A stretch of DNA of 64,000 nt from Parasulfuritortus cantonensis (GTDB taxonomy: Bacteria; Pseudomonadota; Gammaproteobacteria; Burkholderiales; Thiobacillaceae), in contig NZ_SJZB01000013.1 of NCBI RefSeq assembly GCF_004337445.1, positions 62,001 to 126,000 of the forward strand, read 5' to 3'. A program made the translations under genes and the position numbers. Of this stretch, positions 8,601 through 17,315 are shown piece after piece. The first letter of the stretch is position 1. The number at the start of each line of letters is the position of its first letter. Below the pieces are notes generated by a model. It did no database searches and was not told where the DNA came from. It saw only the letters and a program-made list of their open reading frames with translations.

Positions 8601-11177
8601 GCCCTTCTGGTCTCGGTGGTCGACGAGGCGGCGGCCGAGACGGTGCGCGGCGCGGCGGCCCAACTCGCCAACCTGACCCGCCTCGACGTCCGGGTGGTGG
8701 CCAACCGGGGCCGCGACCTGGCGCCGTTCTTCGTCGCCTTCCGGGACGATATCCTGGCCCTCGACCTGGTCTGCCACGTCCATACCAAGAAGTCCCTCTA
8801 TACGGGTACGGAGCGGACCGGCTGGCGGCAATACCTTTACCAGAACCTGCTTGGCACGCCGGAGCGCGTGGGCGCCATATTCGGGCGCTTTGCCGCCGAC
8901 CCGAAGCTGGGCGTGGTGTATCCGGAGAGCTATCCCGGCATGCCGTTCTGGGGCCACACCTGGTTGTCCAACAAGGCGATCGCCATGCAGCTCGCCCAGC
9001 GCCTAGGCTACCGCATCGACCCCGGCGAGTACCTCGATTTCCCGGCCGGCTCGATGTTCTGGGCGCGTCCACAGGCGCTCAAGCCACTCTTCGACCTCAA
9101 CCTCGGTGTCGACAGCTTCCCGGTCGAATCCGGGCAGACCGACGGTACCTTGCAACACGCCCTCGAGCGCTATCTGGGGGTCGTCCCGGCCCTGGCAGGC
9201 TACACCCTGGGTGTACTTGCCGACGATGGCAGTCTGCGCCCGACCGGCGGCAAGAACTGGCGCCACCATCTCGCGGCGCCGCTGGCGGGCAAGCTCGTGG
9301 CGGCGGCGGCCCGTGCCCGGATCGTCTCGGTGGATGTTTTCGATACCCTGGTCATGCGGCCGTTCCTGCACCCGGACGTGGTGTTCGATTTCATCGGCGA
9401 ATTTCTCCAGGCGCGCCATGGCCTGGCCGATTTCAAGAGGTTGCGCAAGCAGGCGGAGGCCAGGGCCCGGCAGGCCAAAGGAGGGCGCGACGTCGACCTG
9501 GACGACATCTACGCCAGCTTCCAGGCCCACTTCCCGGCCGACCCCGCCCTGATCGACGAACTCAAGGAGATCGAGCAGGGCATGGAACTCTGGTTCACCC
9601 GCCCGCGCAGCCAGCCGATACGCCTGCTGCGGCAACTGGCCGAACAGGGCATGCGCATCGTCGCGGTGTCCGACATGTACCTGCCGGCCGCGCTGATCCG
9701 CCGCATGCTCGACCACGTTGGGGCCGACTTCGTCCAGACCCTGTACCTGTCCAGCGAAACCGGCTGGCGCAAGGACACGGGCGAGGCCTGGCGCCAATTG
9801 CCGGTGCGCGAAGGGGTCGAGCCGGGCGCTTGGCTGCACGTCGGCGATAATGAACACTCGGACATCCAGCTGCCGGTGGACGCCGGGTTCCTGCCGCCGG
9901 TCCACATCCTCAGGCCGGCGGCGATGCTGGCGACCTTGCCCTGCCTCAGCGCCCTGCACCGGCGCGACTTCCTGCCCTGGCCGGACCAGCTCTGGCTCGG
10001 CCTGGTGGGCAATCGCCTGGCCGAGCTGAGCGACCGTTCGCCGGCCGCCTTCGGCGATGCGTTGCGTCTGGACGGCCTCGCCGACATCGGCTACCTGTGC
10101 TTCGGCCCGGTCGTCGCCAACTATGTTCTATGGCTCGCCCGCCGCTGTGCCGGCGCCGGGCATCGGGCCCTGCTCTTCCTGAGCCGCGAAGGCTACCTGC
10201 TGGAAAAGGTCTTCGCCGCCTTACAGGCCTCGATACCGGCGCTGGCCGGGATGCAGGGCCGCTATTTCCTGACCTCGAGGCGGGCTGCCGGGGTCGCCGC
10301 GATGCAGACGCGGGACGACCTCGGTTACCTGTTGGGCGCCCATTTCAAAGGCCGTGTCGGCGACCTGATCCGCGCCCGCTTCGGGGACGATATCCTGGCC
10401 GCCTATCGCGCCGCGGGCGATCTCGACCTCGACCGCGAGGTGACGCTCCCGGCCATGAAGGACGCGGTCCTGTCCGGCATGTTGGCCAGCCGTGCGGCGA
10501 TCCTCGAGATTGCCGCACGGGAGCGCGCGGCCTACCTGGACTATTGGCGGGCCGAGGTGCCGGACGGCCCGGCGGCCCTGTCCGACCTCGGTTTCTCGGG
10601 CACCATCCAAAAGTTCCTCATGGCGCTGACCGGCCGCAAGTTGGACGGCTTCTATTTCGCCACGACGGCCAAGGTCGCCGGCCTGAAGCAACTCGGCGTC
10701 GCGGTCGAGGGCCTGTATGGCGATGGCGTGGCCCTGCAGCACGCGGGCGTGCCGGTATTCGACTACAGCCTGATTCTGGAGGCGGTGCTCACGGCGCCGG
10801 CCGGGCAGTTCCAGCATTTCGAGCGGAGCGGGGAAGGGCTGCGGCCGGTGTTCAAGCAGGCCGGCCACAGCCAGACGCATTTCGACCGCGTCGCGGCGAT
10901 CCAGCAGGGCATGCTCGACTTCGTCGCCGACCTGGTGGCGGCGGTCGGTGAGCGCATCTACGATGCCGAGTTCGACCGTGACCTGGTGCAGGTGCCGTTG
11001 CGCCTGCTGGTCGACGGCACCTGGTCGCTGGGCGAGCACGAAGCGCTCTTTTCGGTGGAAGACGACTTCTCGGGATTTGGCGAGATATCCTGCTTCCAGC
11101 ACTATCGGCGCTTGGCCGAGCGGCCGGGCCCCGCCGAGCCGGCCGGTCGGGCCGAAGGACCCGCGGAAACGGGCTAG
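5658..11177 (+). CDS. Giant multidomain glycan enzyme: methyltransferase-GT2-sulfotransferase-RgpF-HAD
   Basis: A single 1839-residue frame holds at least five recognisable parts. Residues about 50-215 are a methyltransferase (HILDIGCG, CSDVIEHLVDP). About 228-490 is a GT2-like domain (FMTAYNEADIIFHSIRHL, then HHDADEIRE). About 515-790 is a sulfotransferase-type domain with the PAPS-loop-like GMHRSGTSALTRAL. About 810-890 is predicted coiled coil. About 948-1215 matches the RgpF/rhamnan-synthesis family (RIGIMAHVYYVDL, NRGRDLAPFF, CHVHTKKS). About 1220-1420 is HAD-like (VSVDVFDTLVMRP, VSDMYLP, HVGDNEHSDI). The remainder to about 1820 is the extension that often follows such HAD domains (FLSREGYLL). 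Start is GTG 5658 (GTG 5661 also possible) after AAAGG. It probably acts in the cytoplasm on a surface glycan. Confidence 0.85.
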   Translation: MVNSKDNFFIKDGYTARTTANYFEDSLVGTEGVLHQPHVYAFAGYLAKKFACTHILDIGCGRAVKLADLHPDFEIVGVDIGSNIEYCRSHYGFGTWLTLDLETAEGDLLSPEVLQKTVLVCSDVIEHLVDPKPLLGFISRCLDHAPVAILSTPERDLVRGVDDAGPPANTAHVREWNQAELGLLLQDFGFDVAFLGLTCNNNRDWAKKTTLAVLHGRALPPRQVACATDFRVVAFMTAYNEADIIFHSIRHLIDQGVDVYLIDNWSTDDTVAHATPLLGKGLIAIEQFPPGGPTGTYDWHALLTRVEELAQAIQANWYLHHDADEIREAPWSDMRLREAFAYVERMGFNAVDHTVIEFRPVDDGFESGTDYGTYFRHWEFGCKPGHFKQVKAWRSSGVRVDLARSGGHEAAFEDRRVFPYKFLLRHYPVRSQGHGVKKVFAERKQRFNPLERVEKGWHVHYDDIVQGHNFVRSEMGLSRFEEETFCSDYLVERLSGLGILDRPAQPRPDTARGIARLTVVLGMHRSGTSALTRALQALGVDLGESLIPGVADNNEKGFFEDTEVNKLNNELLEALGANWHTLTAIDPAALQGPGLESFRVRAAELLGSKIKTSHFGLKDPRLSRLLPFWQTVFETQGLSVSYVISVRNPLSVAQSLARRDGFTVEKSGFLWLGHVIPAVLGTSGAARIVVDYDRLMADPVREMSRLARALGLPFHETARSIVDYCQAFLESRLQHNLCSAEELRREPRISADTRAAYELLRLAACDDVSLDDAETVARFEGFKRRYDDMATPFAYMDAADRHLADCLFRQGELQAKLEGAEGQLRQLGSDMATVQRALNATLATNVALKRHLDDLSARLTKRDALVFQLAQLLTEDVQMFASIRQTTQKGNRQLLTQTINKASDGKRVAGVTEVLREVQAVLQDSRAVQAGRAAGVVSQGKGGAGVDETIPTYRIGIMAHVYYVDLFDEICAVLARFPYPYALLVSVVDEAAAETVRGAAAQLANLTRLDVRVVANRGRDLAPFFVAFRDDILALDLVCHVHTKKSLYTGTERTGWRQYLYQNLLGTPERVGAIFGRFAADPKLGVVYPESYPGMPFWGHTWLSNKAIAMQLAQRLGYRIDPGEYLDFPAGSMFWARPQALKPLFDLNLGVDSFPVESGQTDGTLQHALERYLGVVPALAGYTLGVLADDGSLRPTGGKNWRHHLAAPLAGKLVAAAARARIVSVDVFDTLVMRPFLHPDVVFDFIGEFLQARHGLADFKRLRKQAEARARQAKGGRDVDLDDIYASFQAHFPADPALIDELKEIEQGMELWFTRPRSQPIRLLRQLAEQGMRIVAVSDMYLPAALIRRMLDHVGADFVQTLYLSSETGWRKDTGEAWRQLPVREGVEPGAWLHVGDNEHSDIQLPVDAGFLPPVHILRPAAMLATLPCLSALHRRDFLPWPDQLWLGLVGNRLAELSDRSPAAFGDALRLDGLADIGYLCFGPVVANYVLWLARRCAGAGHRALLFLSREGYLLEKVFAALQASIPALAGMQGRYFLTSRRAAGVAAMQTRDDLGYLLGAHFKGRVGDLIRARFGDDILAAYRAAGDLDLDREVTLPAMKDAVLSGMLASRAAILEIAARERAAYLDYWRAEVPDGPAALSDLGFSGTIQKFLMALTGRKLDGFYFATTAKVAGLKQLGVAVEGLYGDGVALQHAGVPVFDYSLILEAVLTAPAGQFQHFERSGEGLRPVFKQAGHSQTHFDRVAAIQQGMLDFVADLVAAVGERIYDAEFDRDLVQVPLRLLVDGTWSLGEHEALFSVEDDFSGFGEISCFQHYRRLAERPGPAEPAGRAEGPAETG

Positions 11178-11214
11178 CGACAAGCGGTGACCCGTCCGGC
11201 TATGCTTCGGCCCC

Positions 11215-11583
11215 ATGATGGAACTGACGATCACCTGGCGCGAATTCCTGTTGGCGGTATGTTTCGCCGGGGCGGCCTACCTGCTGGTCGGGCTGGCCCG
11301 GCAGCGCGTGGCGCGAGGCCGCCGGGACACGGAACTGGCGGAGCTGCGCAGCGAGCTGGCGGCCCTGCGCCAGCGCCTGGAGGCACTTGAAAACACGGTC
11401 GACGCGGCGCCCGGCGGTGCGGCGGCGGCCGCCGGGACCGAGGCCTACGACTACGCCGTCCAGTACGCCCGCCAAGGCATGATCGCGCCGGAGATCGCCG
11501 CCCGTTGCGGCATTTCCCGCGACGAGGCGACCTTGATCGTGGCCATGCACGGCAAGGGCCGGGAGATCGCGCCTCCGGGCTAA
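11215..11583 (+). CDS. DUF2802 protein, flagellar-locus associated
   Basis: A 122-residue protein with one N-terminal membrane helix (EFLLAVCFAGAAYLLVGLA), then a coiled-coil stretch (residues about 38-62), an Ala/Gly linker and a C-terminal helix-turn-helix-like segment (YAVQYARQGMIAPEIAARCG) that defines DUF2802. In beta- and gammaproteobacteria this family is found beside flagellar and chemotaxis genes, and here it precedes fliK-like and flhB-like genes. Its biochemical role is not established. A TATGCT sequence (11201-11206) lies only 8 bases before the ATG, which would give an almost leaderless transcript if used. Confidence 0.85.
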   Translation: MMELTITWREFLLAVCFAGAAYLLVGLARQRVARGRRDTELAELRSELAALRQRLEALENTVDAAPGGAAAAAGTEAYDYAVQYARQGMIAPEIAARCGISRDEATLIVAMHGKGREIAPPG

Positions 11584-11713
11584 ATCATTGATCTGGCTCA
11601 AGCCTGGGGCAATCCGGTCGATAACGCGGTGTAGCCACGTCACGGATCCATGAATGCCATGTCCGCCCAGTTCGCCGCCTTTCCGCTGCCGGTAGCCGCG
11701 GTCTGCCGCTGAC

Positions 11714-12961
11714 ATGAACATCACGGCCCTGCCCGAACTGCTGCTGTCCTGGCTGAGGAATCCGGGTGGCACGGCGCAGGCCGGGAAGGAATCCGGGCTC
11801 GGCCAGCTCAAGCCGGGTAGCCAGTACGATGGCCAGGTCCTCGAAGCCCTGCCGAACGGGCGCAACGTGGTCCAGGTCGCCAACCAGGCCATGGACATGG
11901 CCCTGCCGCAGCAGGCCCGCCCCGGCGACGTGGTCAGGCTGACCTTCCTCAGCCTGTCGCCGCGGCCGACCTTCGTCCTCGACGCGGCCCCGGCCCCGGC
12001 CACCGCGCCGGTGAGCGTCAGCCAGGCCGCGCAGCAGGTCAATGCCCTGGTGCGCTATGTGCCGATCGATGCCGCCACGCCGGTGCCCGGAAACACGATC
12101 GCCGGCGCCACCGCGACCACGCAGGCACTCGCCCAGGCCATGCCGAACGCCTCCCCCGACCCCGCACGGACCGGGAATGCGTCGGCCGCGGGCGCCGCGG
12201 CCGTGCCGACCGGGCGCCCGCTGGTCGCGAATCCGGCCATCCTGCTCGCGCCCGCGCCTGCCAATGTGCCGGCGTCCGCGGTGCTGCCCGGACCGGCCAT
12301 CCCGGCCATGACGCTGGCCGGCGAGGCGGTCGACGGCGCGCGCGCGGCGTTGGGCTCGCAGACGGCACTGGCCACCGCCCAGGGCGTGGTGGCCGACCAG
12401 GCCAGCCCGGCCCGGCTGCTGCCCATGCGTCTGCAGCAGACCGTCAAGGAGAGCGGGCTGTTCTACGAGTCCCATCTGGGCAAGTGGGTACGCGGCGAAC
12501 TGGGCTTGGAGACGATCCAGCGGGAACCGCAGGCACGTCTGTCGCAGGCGCCCGGGCCGCGTCTCGACCTGCCGGACCTGGAAGGCATGCCCGAGCAGGC
12601 CGCGCGCCTGGCCAGCCGGCAGTTGCACCTGCTCGAAGGCGGCCCGTTCGTCTGGCAGGGCCAGGTCTGGCCCGGCCAGGTGGCCGAGTGGCAGGTCGGC
12701 GAACGGGATCAGGAGGGTGCCGAAGACGCCGCCGCCGGCCAGAAGTGGCATTCACGCCTGCGTCTCACGCTGCCCCGGCTGGGCACCGTCGCGGCCGATC
12801 TGGACGTCGGCGCCCTGGGCTTGCGTGTCCGCCTGCGCCCCGGCCAGCCGGACACCCTGGCCGAGATCAAGGCCGCCTTGCCCGAACTGGTGCAGCGTCT
12901 GCGCGACGCCGAACTGAACCTGTCCAGCGTTCAGGCCGAGTTGGCAGATGCCGATCAATGA
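11714..12961 (+). CDS. FliK-like flagellar hook-length control protein
   Basis: A 415-residue protein with a long Ala/Pro-rich, low-complexity N-terminal half and a C-terminal domain of the FliK Flg_hook type (about residues 335-410: RLRLTLPRLGTVAADLDV, then LRVRLRPGQPDTLAEI). FliK proteins measure hook length and switch export specificity through FlhB. The following gene is a short FlhB C-terminal homologue that overlaps this one by 14 bases. This pair with DUF2802 upstream is common in betaproteobacteria as a second, non-canonical fliK/flhB set, so this may be an accessory FliK rather than the main one. Confidence 0.82.
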   Translation: MNITALPELLLSWLRNPGGTAQAGKESGLGQLKPGSQYDGQVLEALPNGRNVVQVANQAMDMALPQQARPGDVVRLTFLSLSPRPTFVLDAAPAPATAPVSVSQAAQQVNALVRYVPIDAATPVPGNTIAGATATTQALAQAMPNASPDPARTGNASAAGAAAVPTGRPLVANPAILLAPAPANVPASAVLPGPAIPAMTLAGEAVDGARAALGSQTALATAQGVVADQASPARLLPMRLQQTVKESGLFYESHLGKWVRGELGLETIQREPQARLSQAPGPRLDLPDLEGMPEQAARLASRQLHLLEGGPFVWQGQVWPGQVAEWQVGERDQEGAEDAAAGQKWHSRLRLTLPRLGTVAADLDVGALGLRVRLRPGQPDTLAEIKAALPELVQRLRDAELNLSSVQAELADADQ

Positions 12962-13232
12962 ATACCGCCAACAGGCCGTGGCCTTGCGCTACGGCGAGGG
13001 CGACGGCGCCCCGCGCGTGGTCGCCAAGGGCAACGGCCGCCTGGCCGAGGAGATCATCGCCCGCGCCCGGGCGGCCGGCGTGTTCGTGCACGAATCGCCC
13101 GAACTGGTCGCGCTGCTCATGCAGGTCGACCTGGACGACCGTATCCCGCCCGCCCTGTACGTCGCGGTGGCGGAACTGCTCGCCTGGTTGTACCGGCTCG
13201 AGCAGGGTGCCGCGGGCGGCCCGGAAGCCTAG
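12948..13232 (+). CDS. FlhB C-terminal-domain-like protein (EscU/YscU family)
   Basis: A 94-residue protein equivalent to the cytoplasmic C-terminal domain of FlhB without its membrane part. Visible family features are QQAVALRYGEGDGAPRVVAK at the N-terminus and the region ARAAGVFVHESPELVALL. The NPTH autocleavage motif of full-length FlhB is absent, as expected for these stand-alone copies. It overlaps the fliK-like gene by 14 bases, and its TAG stop is interleaved with the glnD stop in a CTAG palindrome (13229-13232), so the two converging genes end on the same four bases. It probably takes part in flagellar export switching; the exact role is inferred. Confidence 0.88.
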   Translation: MPINEYRQQAVALRYGEGDGAPRVVAKGNGRLAEEIIARARAAGVFVHESPELVALLMQVDLDDRIPPALYVAVAELLAWLYRLEQGAAGGPEA

Positions 13233-15784
13233 GCCAGGGCGTCGATCAGGTCGCGTTCGATGGCCAGGCGCGCTTCCGGCTGGACCAGCCGGTCGCCCGT
13301 CACCACGAAGACGTCCTCCACCCGTTGTCCCATGGTATTGATGCGCGCCGTCCGCACCACCACGCGATGGCGGCCGAGCAGGCGCGCGATGTCGTAGAGC
13401 AGGCCCGGGCGGTCGCCGGCCTTCACCGTGAGCAGCCACGCGTTCGGGTCCACCCCGGCGCTCAGCATCGCTTCGGGGCGGATCGGGAAGGCCTTCAACT
13501 GGCGCGGCAGGCGGCCCGGCGCGATGTCGGCGAGCGGCGCCCGCGCCTTGAGGGTCTCGGTCAGTTCGAACTCGATGTAGCTGAGGATGTCGCGGTAGGC
13601 CACCCGGCTTTGTTCGTCCATGACCAGGAAGGTATCCAGGGCGCGGCCGTCGCGGGTGGTATGGATGCGTGCCTGCAGGACCGAGTAGCGCATGCCGGCG
13701 AAGAAGCCGCAGATGCGGGAAAACAGGGCCTCCTCGTCGGGGGCGTGCACCAGCACCTCGACGCCTTCGCCGATGGGCGCCAGGCGGGCCCGCACGATGA
13801 TGTCCTGGCGGCCCAGGAGCGGCAGCAGGCGGCGGGTGTGCCAGGCGATCTCCTGGGCCTCGTGGCGCAGGAAGTAGATGTCGTCGAGCTGCTGCCAGAG
13901 CTTCTTCTCGGCGCCGTCCGAGTAGCCGTACAGGCGCATGGTGGCGAGCGCCTCTTCCTTGCGCTGCTCGACCAGGTCGGTATGCGGCGCGTGGCCCTCC
14001 AGGAGACGCCGGCTGGCCAGGTAGAGCTCGCGGATCAGCTTTTCCTTCCAGGAGTTCCAGATCGCCGGATTGGTGCCCCGTATGTCGGCGACGGTGAGCA
14101 GGAAGAGGCCGGTCAAGCGGTCGAGCGTGGCGCAATGGCGGGTGAACTCGGCGATGACCTCGGGGTTGGCGAGGTCCTGCTTCTGCGCCGTATCCGACAG
14201 CGTCAGGTGTTCCCCGACCAGCCAGGCGACCTCCTCGGCCTCCTGCTTGCTGAGTCCGTGGGCGCGGCAGAAGCGGCGGGCATCCGCCATGCCCAGGCGC
14301 GAATGGTCGCCGCCCCGGCCCTTGGCGATGTCGTGGAACAGGGCCGCCAGGTAGAGCCGGTCGCGCTGCCCGAATTCCCGCATCACCCGGTGCGCGAACG
14401 GCAGTTCGTGGTCGTACTCGGGCATGGCCATGCGGCGCAGGTTGCGCAGCACCATGAGGGTGTGCTCGTCGACCGGGTGGATGTGGTAGAGGTCGTGCTG
14501 CATCTGGCCGGTGATGCGGCCAAAGGCGGGCAGGTAGCGGCCCAGGATGCCGAGCCGGTGCATCAGTCGCAGGGCCAGGGTGAGGCCGTGCGTCTGCCGG
14601 AACAGGGTGATGAAACGGGTGCGGTTCTCGGGGTCGCGCCGGAATGCCGCGTCGACGAGCTTACGGCCGCGCCGGAGGGCGCGCAGCGTGGTCGGGGTGA
14701 ATCCGCTCAGGTCGGGATGCTGCTGGAGCACCAGGAAGGCATCCAGCATGGCCGACGGCCGGCGCGAGAAGAGTTCGGGATCGACGAGGTCGATGCGGTT
14801 GTCGCGGATGGCGAAATCGGGGTGGTCGGGGAGGGGCGCGGTGCGGCTGTCCGGTTGCAGGCGTTCGCGCACGCAGCCGAGCACGAATTCGTTGATCAGG
14901 GACAGGTGGCGTGCGGCCCGGAAGTAGCGCTGCATCAGGTGCTCGGAGGCCCGCCGGCCCGGGTGGGCGTGGTAGCCCATCTCGGCCGCCAGGCGTTCCT
15001 GGAACTCGAACAGCAGGCGATCCTCGCGCCGGTTCGCCGCCAGGTGCAGGCGGATGCGCAGGTGGCTCAGGAAGCTCAACTGGGCGACCACCTGGCGGGC
15101 CTCGCCGGCGCTCATCAGGCCGACCCGGGCCAGGCCGGGGAAATCGGCCGGCAGGCCGACCGCCTGGCAGACCCAGCCCGCGGTCTGGACGTCGCGCAGG
15201 CCGCCCGGGCTTTCCTTGAGGTTGGGCTCGAGCAACAGGGCCCGGTCGGCGAATCGGCCGTGGCGGTTGCGCTGTTCGAGGCGCTTGGCCTTGAAGAAGG
15301 CGTGCGGTTCGAGGTGGACGTCGAATTCGCGTCGGAAGCGCCGGTATACCGTGCGGTTGCCGGCCAGCAGGCGGGAATCCAGCAGGTTGGTCTGAATGGT
15401 GATGTCGCCGGCGGCTTCGTCCAGGCACTCCGAGACGCGACGGACACTGTGGCCGACGTGCAGGCCGAGGTCCCAGAGCAGGCCGATCAAGGGCTCGAAG
15501 CGGGCCTCCTCGGCCGCCGGCAGGTCGTCGTCGAGGAGGATCAGCAGGTCGACGTCGGAGTGCGGGTAGAGCTCGTCGCGGCCATAACCGCCGACGGCGA
15601 CCAGGGCAGTGGCGGCGGGAAGGTCGTGGGCCTGCCAGACTTCCTGAAGCAGGCGGTCCGCGGCGCGCGAGAGGCCGCGCAGGAGCGGACGCGCGCGCCG
15701 ACGGGCGAGGTAGTCGTCGATCAGTCGTTGCCGGTCCGCGCCGTACTGTTGGCGCCATTGCGCGACGACGGAGAAGTCCACCAT
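13229..15784 (-). CDS. glnD: [Protein-PII] uridylyltransferase/uridylyl-removing enzyme
   Basis: GlnD, 851 residues, is the sensor that uridylylates PII proteins when glutamine is low and removes UMP when it is high. The nucleotidyltransferase motif is at residues about 65-81 (GGYGRDELYPHSDVDLL). The HD domain is near residue 481 (FHDIAKGRGGDHS). Two ACT domains occupy roughly 690-765 and 795-851 (LLTVKAGDRPGLLYDIARLL). All key motifs look intact. The length fits beta/gammaproteobacterial GlnD rather than the longer alphaproteobacterial form. It follows map on the same strand, a pairing found in betaproteobacteria. Confidence 0.96.
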   Translation of the reverse strand: MVDFSVVAQWRQQYGADRQRLIDDYLARRRARPLLRGLSRAADRLLQEVWQAHDLPAATALVAVGGYGRDELYPHSDVDLLILLDDDLPAAEEARFEPLIGLLWDLGLHVGHSVRRVSECLDEAAGDITIQTNLLDSRLLAGNRTVYRRFRREFDVHLEPHAFFKAKRLEQRNRHGRFADRALLLEPNLKESPGGLRDVQTAGWVCQAVGLPADFPGLARVGLMSAGEARQVVAQLSFLSHLRIRLHLAANRREDRLLFEFQERLAAEMGYHAHPGRRASEHLMQRYFRAARHLSLINEFVLGCVRERLQPDSRTAPLPDHPDFAIRDNRIDLVDPELFSRRPSAMLDAFLVLQQHPDLSGFTPTTLRALRRGRKLVDAAFRRDPENRTRFITLFRQTHGLTLALRLMHRLGILGRYLPAFGRITGQMQHDLYHIHPVDEHTLMVLRNLRRMAMPEYDHELPFAHRVMREFGQRDRLYLAALFHDIAKGRGGDHSRLGMADARRFCRAHGLSKQEAEEVAWLVGEHLTLSDTAQKQDLANPEVIAEFTRHCATLDRLTGLFLLTVADIRGTNPAIWNSWKEKLIRELYLASRRLLEGHAPHTDLVEQRKEEALATMRLYGYSDGAEKKLWQQLDDIYFLRHEAQEIAWHTRRLLPLLGRQDIIVRARLAPIGEGVEVLVHAPDEEALFSRICGFFAGMRYSVLQARIHTTRDGRALDTFLVMDEQSRVAYRDILSYIEFELTETLKARAPLADIAPGRLPRQLKAFPIRPEAMLSAGVDPNAWLLTVKAGDRPGLLYDIARLLGRHRVVVRTARINTMGQRVEDVFVVTGDRLVQPEARLAIERDLIDALA

Positions 15785-15882
15785 GCGATTACTCCGGGAA
15801 TCCTGTCCGGGGCGGGGGCGAATGCCGGTCCGGCTGGGCGAGTGGGGTGGCGTCGTTCATGCCGCTCTCCTCGCCGCCCCGG

Positions 15883-16686
15883 TCAGGCCGGCACGAAGGC
15901 CGGCGGCGGCGGGGTGCCGGCCGAGACCGTCAGTACCTCGTAGCCCGTCTCGGTGACCAGCACGGCGTGTTCCCACTGCGCCGACAGCGAGTGGTCCTTG
16001 GTCACCACGGTCCAGCCGTCGCCGAGCATGCGGATATCCTTGCGGCCGGCATTGATCATCGGTTCGATGGTGAAGATCATGCCCGGCTGCATCATCTCGC
16101 CGGTACCGGCCTTGCCGTAGTGCAGGACGTGCGGGTCCTCGTGGAACCGGGCGCCGACGCCGTGGCCGCAGAACTCGCGCACGACGGAGAAGCCGTTCGC
16201 CTCGGCATGCTTCTGGATGGCCTCGCCGATGTCGCCGAAGTGGCCGCCCGCGCGGACCGCGAGGATGCCCTTCCACATGCATTCGTAGGTGACCTCGGTG
16301 AGGCGCTTGGCCTGGATCGAGGTCTCGCCGATCATGAACATGCGCGAGGTGTCGCCATGCCAGCCGTCCTTGATGACGGTGATGTCCATGTTCATGACGT
16401 CGCCGGACTTCAGCTTCTTGTCGCCCGGCACGCCGTGGCAGACCTGATGGTTGACCGAGGTGCAGACCGACTTCGGGTAGGGCTTGTGGCCCGGCGGGGC
16501 ATAGTTCAGCGGTGCCGGCACGCAGCCCTGCACCTCGACCATGTAGTCGTGGCAGAGCTTGTCCAGCTCGCCCGTGGTGACGCCGGGCTGGACGTAGGGG
16601 GTGATGTAATCGAGGACTTCGGACGCGAGCCGGCAGGCGACCCGCATTTTGGCTATTTCTTCGGCCGTTTTGATGACGATGGACAT
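15883..16686 (-). CDS. map: Type I methionine aminopeptidase
   Basis: A 267-residue cytosolic metalloprotease that removes the initiator methionine from new proteins. All five metal ligands of the family are present: D101, D112, H175, E208 and E239, in the contexts NMDITVIKDG, GDTSRMF, FCGHGVGARFHE, FTIEPM and QWEHAVLVT. Length is typical for the bacterial type I enzyme. A short Pro/Ala-rich tail (PPPPAFVPA) follows the conserved core. The gene lies 98 bases upstream of glnD on the same strand and is divergent from the gene at 16789. Confidence 0.96.
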   Translation of the reverse strand: MSIVIKTAEEIAKMRVACRLASEVLDYITPYVQPGVTTGELDKLCHDYMVEVQGCVPAPLNYAPPGHKPYPKSVCTSVNHQVCHGVPGDKKLKSGDVMNMDITVIKDGWHGDTSRMFMIGETSIQAKRLTEVTYECMWKGILAVRAGGHFGDIGEAIQKHAEANGFSVVREFCGHGVGARFHEDPHVLHYGKAGTGEMMQPGMIFTIEPMINAGRKDIRMLGDGWTVVTKDHSLSAQWEHAVLVTETGYEVLTVSAGTPPPPAFVPA

Positions 16687-16788
16687 GTAGCAGAATCAGA
16701 CCGTGGACTGAGGCAGGTTAGTAAGCGGATGTGGAAAAGTAAAGCACAGGCTACCATCAGGTCGTCGATATCGTGAAACATTCCCGCA

Positions 16789-17292
16789 ATGGCCATAGGG
16801 GCGTTAGGCGCTTCCGGCAGCCTCCAGGCGCTGCAATCGGCCCGTGCCGCGACCGGGCAGGCGGCCCTTACGCCGGAACAACAGCAGCAGGTCGTGCGCC
16901 TCAAGCAGATCGACCAGAAGGTGCATGCCCACGAGGCGGCGCACCAGGCGGCCGGCGCCGGGCTGACCAGCGGCGCCAGCTACCAGTACGTGCGCGGCCC
17001 GGACGGTCGCCAGTACGCCGTGGCCGGGGAAGTGAAGATCGACGTCTCGCCGGCGCAGACGCCGAGCCAAACCGTCGACAAGGCGAAGCGCATCCAGGCG
17101 GCGGCCCTGGCGCCGGCCGACCCGTCCGCGCAGGATCGTGCCGTGGCCGCCCAGGCGGCGCAGATGGCCATGCAGGCGCAGGCTGAACTCAGCCGTGCCA
17201 ACCAGGCCGGTGGGCTGGACCGGAATGCCGCCCTGGCGGCCTACGACAACCAGGAACCGGTGCCGGCACCGACCTTGAGCCTGTTCGCCTGA
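16789..17292 (+). CDS. SprA-related putative metalloprotease (CJM1_0395 family)
   Basis: A 167-residue protein with the HExxH motif H48-E49-A50-A51-H52 in the context VHAHEAAHQAAGAGL. It is followed by SGASYQYVRGPDGRQYAVAG and SPAQTPSQTVDKAKRIQAAA, the signature of the SprA-related putative metalloprotease family. Residues 1-30 are Ala/Gln-rich and the C-terminal 50 residues are helical and Ala-rich. There is no signal peptide. Function is not established for the family; zinc-protease activity is inferred from the motif. No convincing ribosome binding site precedes ATG 16789, so the start is only probable. Confidence 0.82.
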   Translation: MAIGALGASGSLQALQSARAATGQAALTPEQQQQVVRLKQIDQKVHAHEAAHQAAGAGLTSGASYQYVRGPDGRQYAVAGEVKIDVSPAQTPSQTVDKAKRIQAAALAPADPSAQDRAVAAQAAQMAMQAQAELSRANQAGGLDRNAALAAYDNQEPVPAPTLSLFA

Positions 17293-17315
17293 CGTGGCCG
17301 ATCCGGCCGGCGCAT

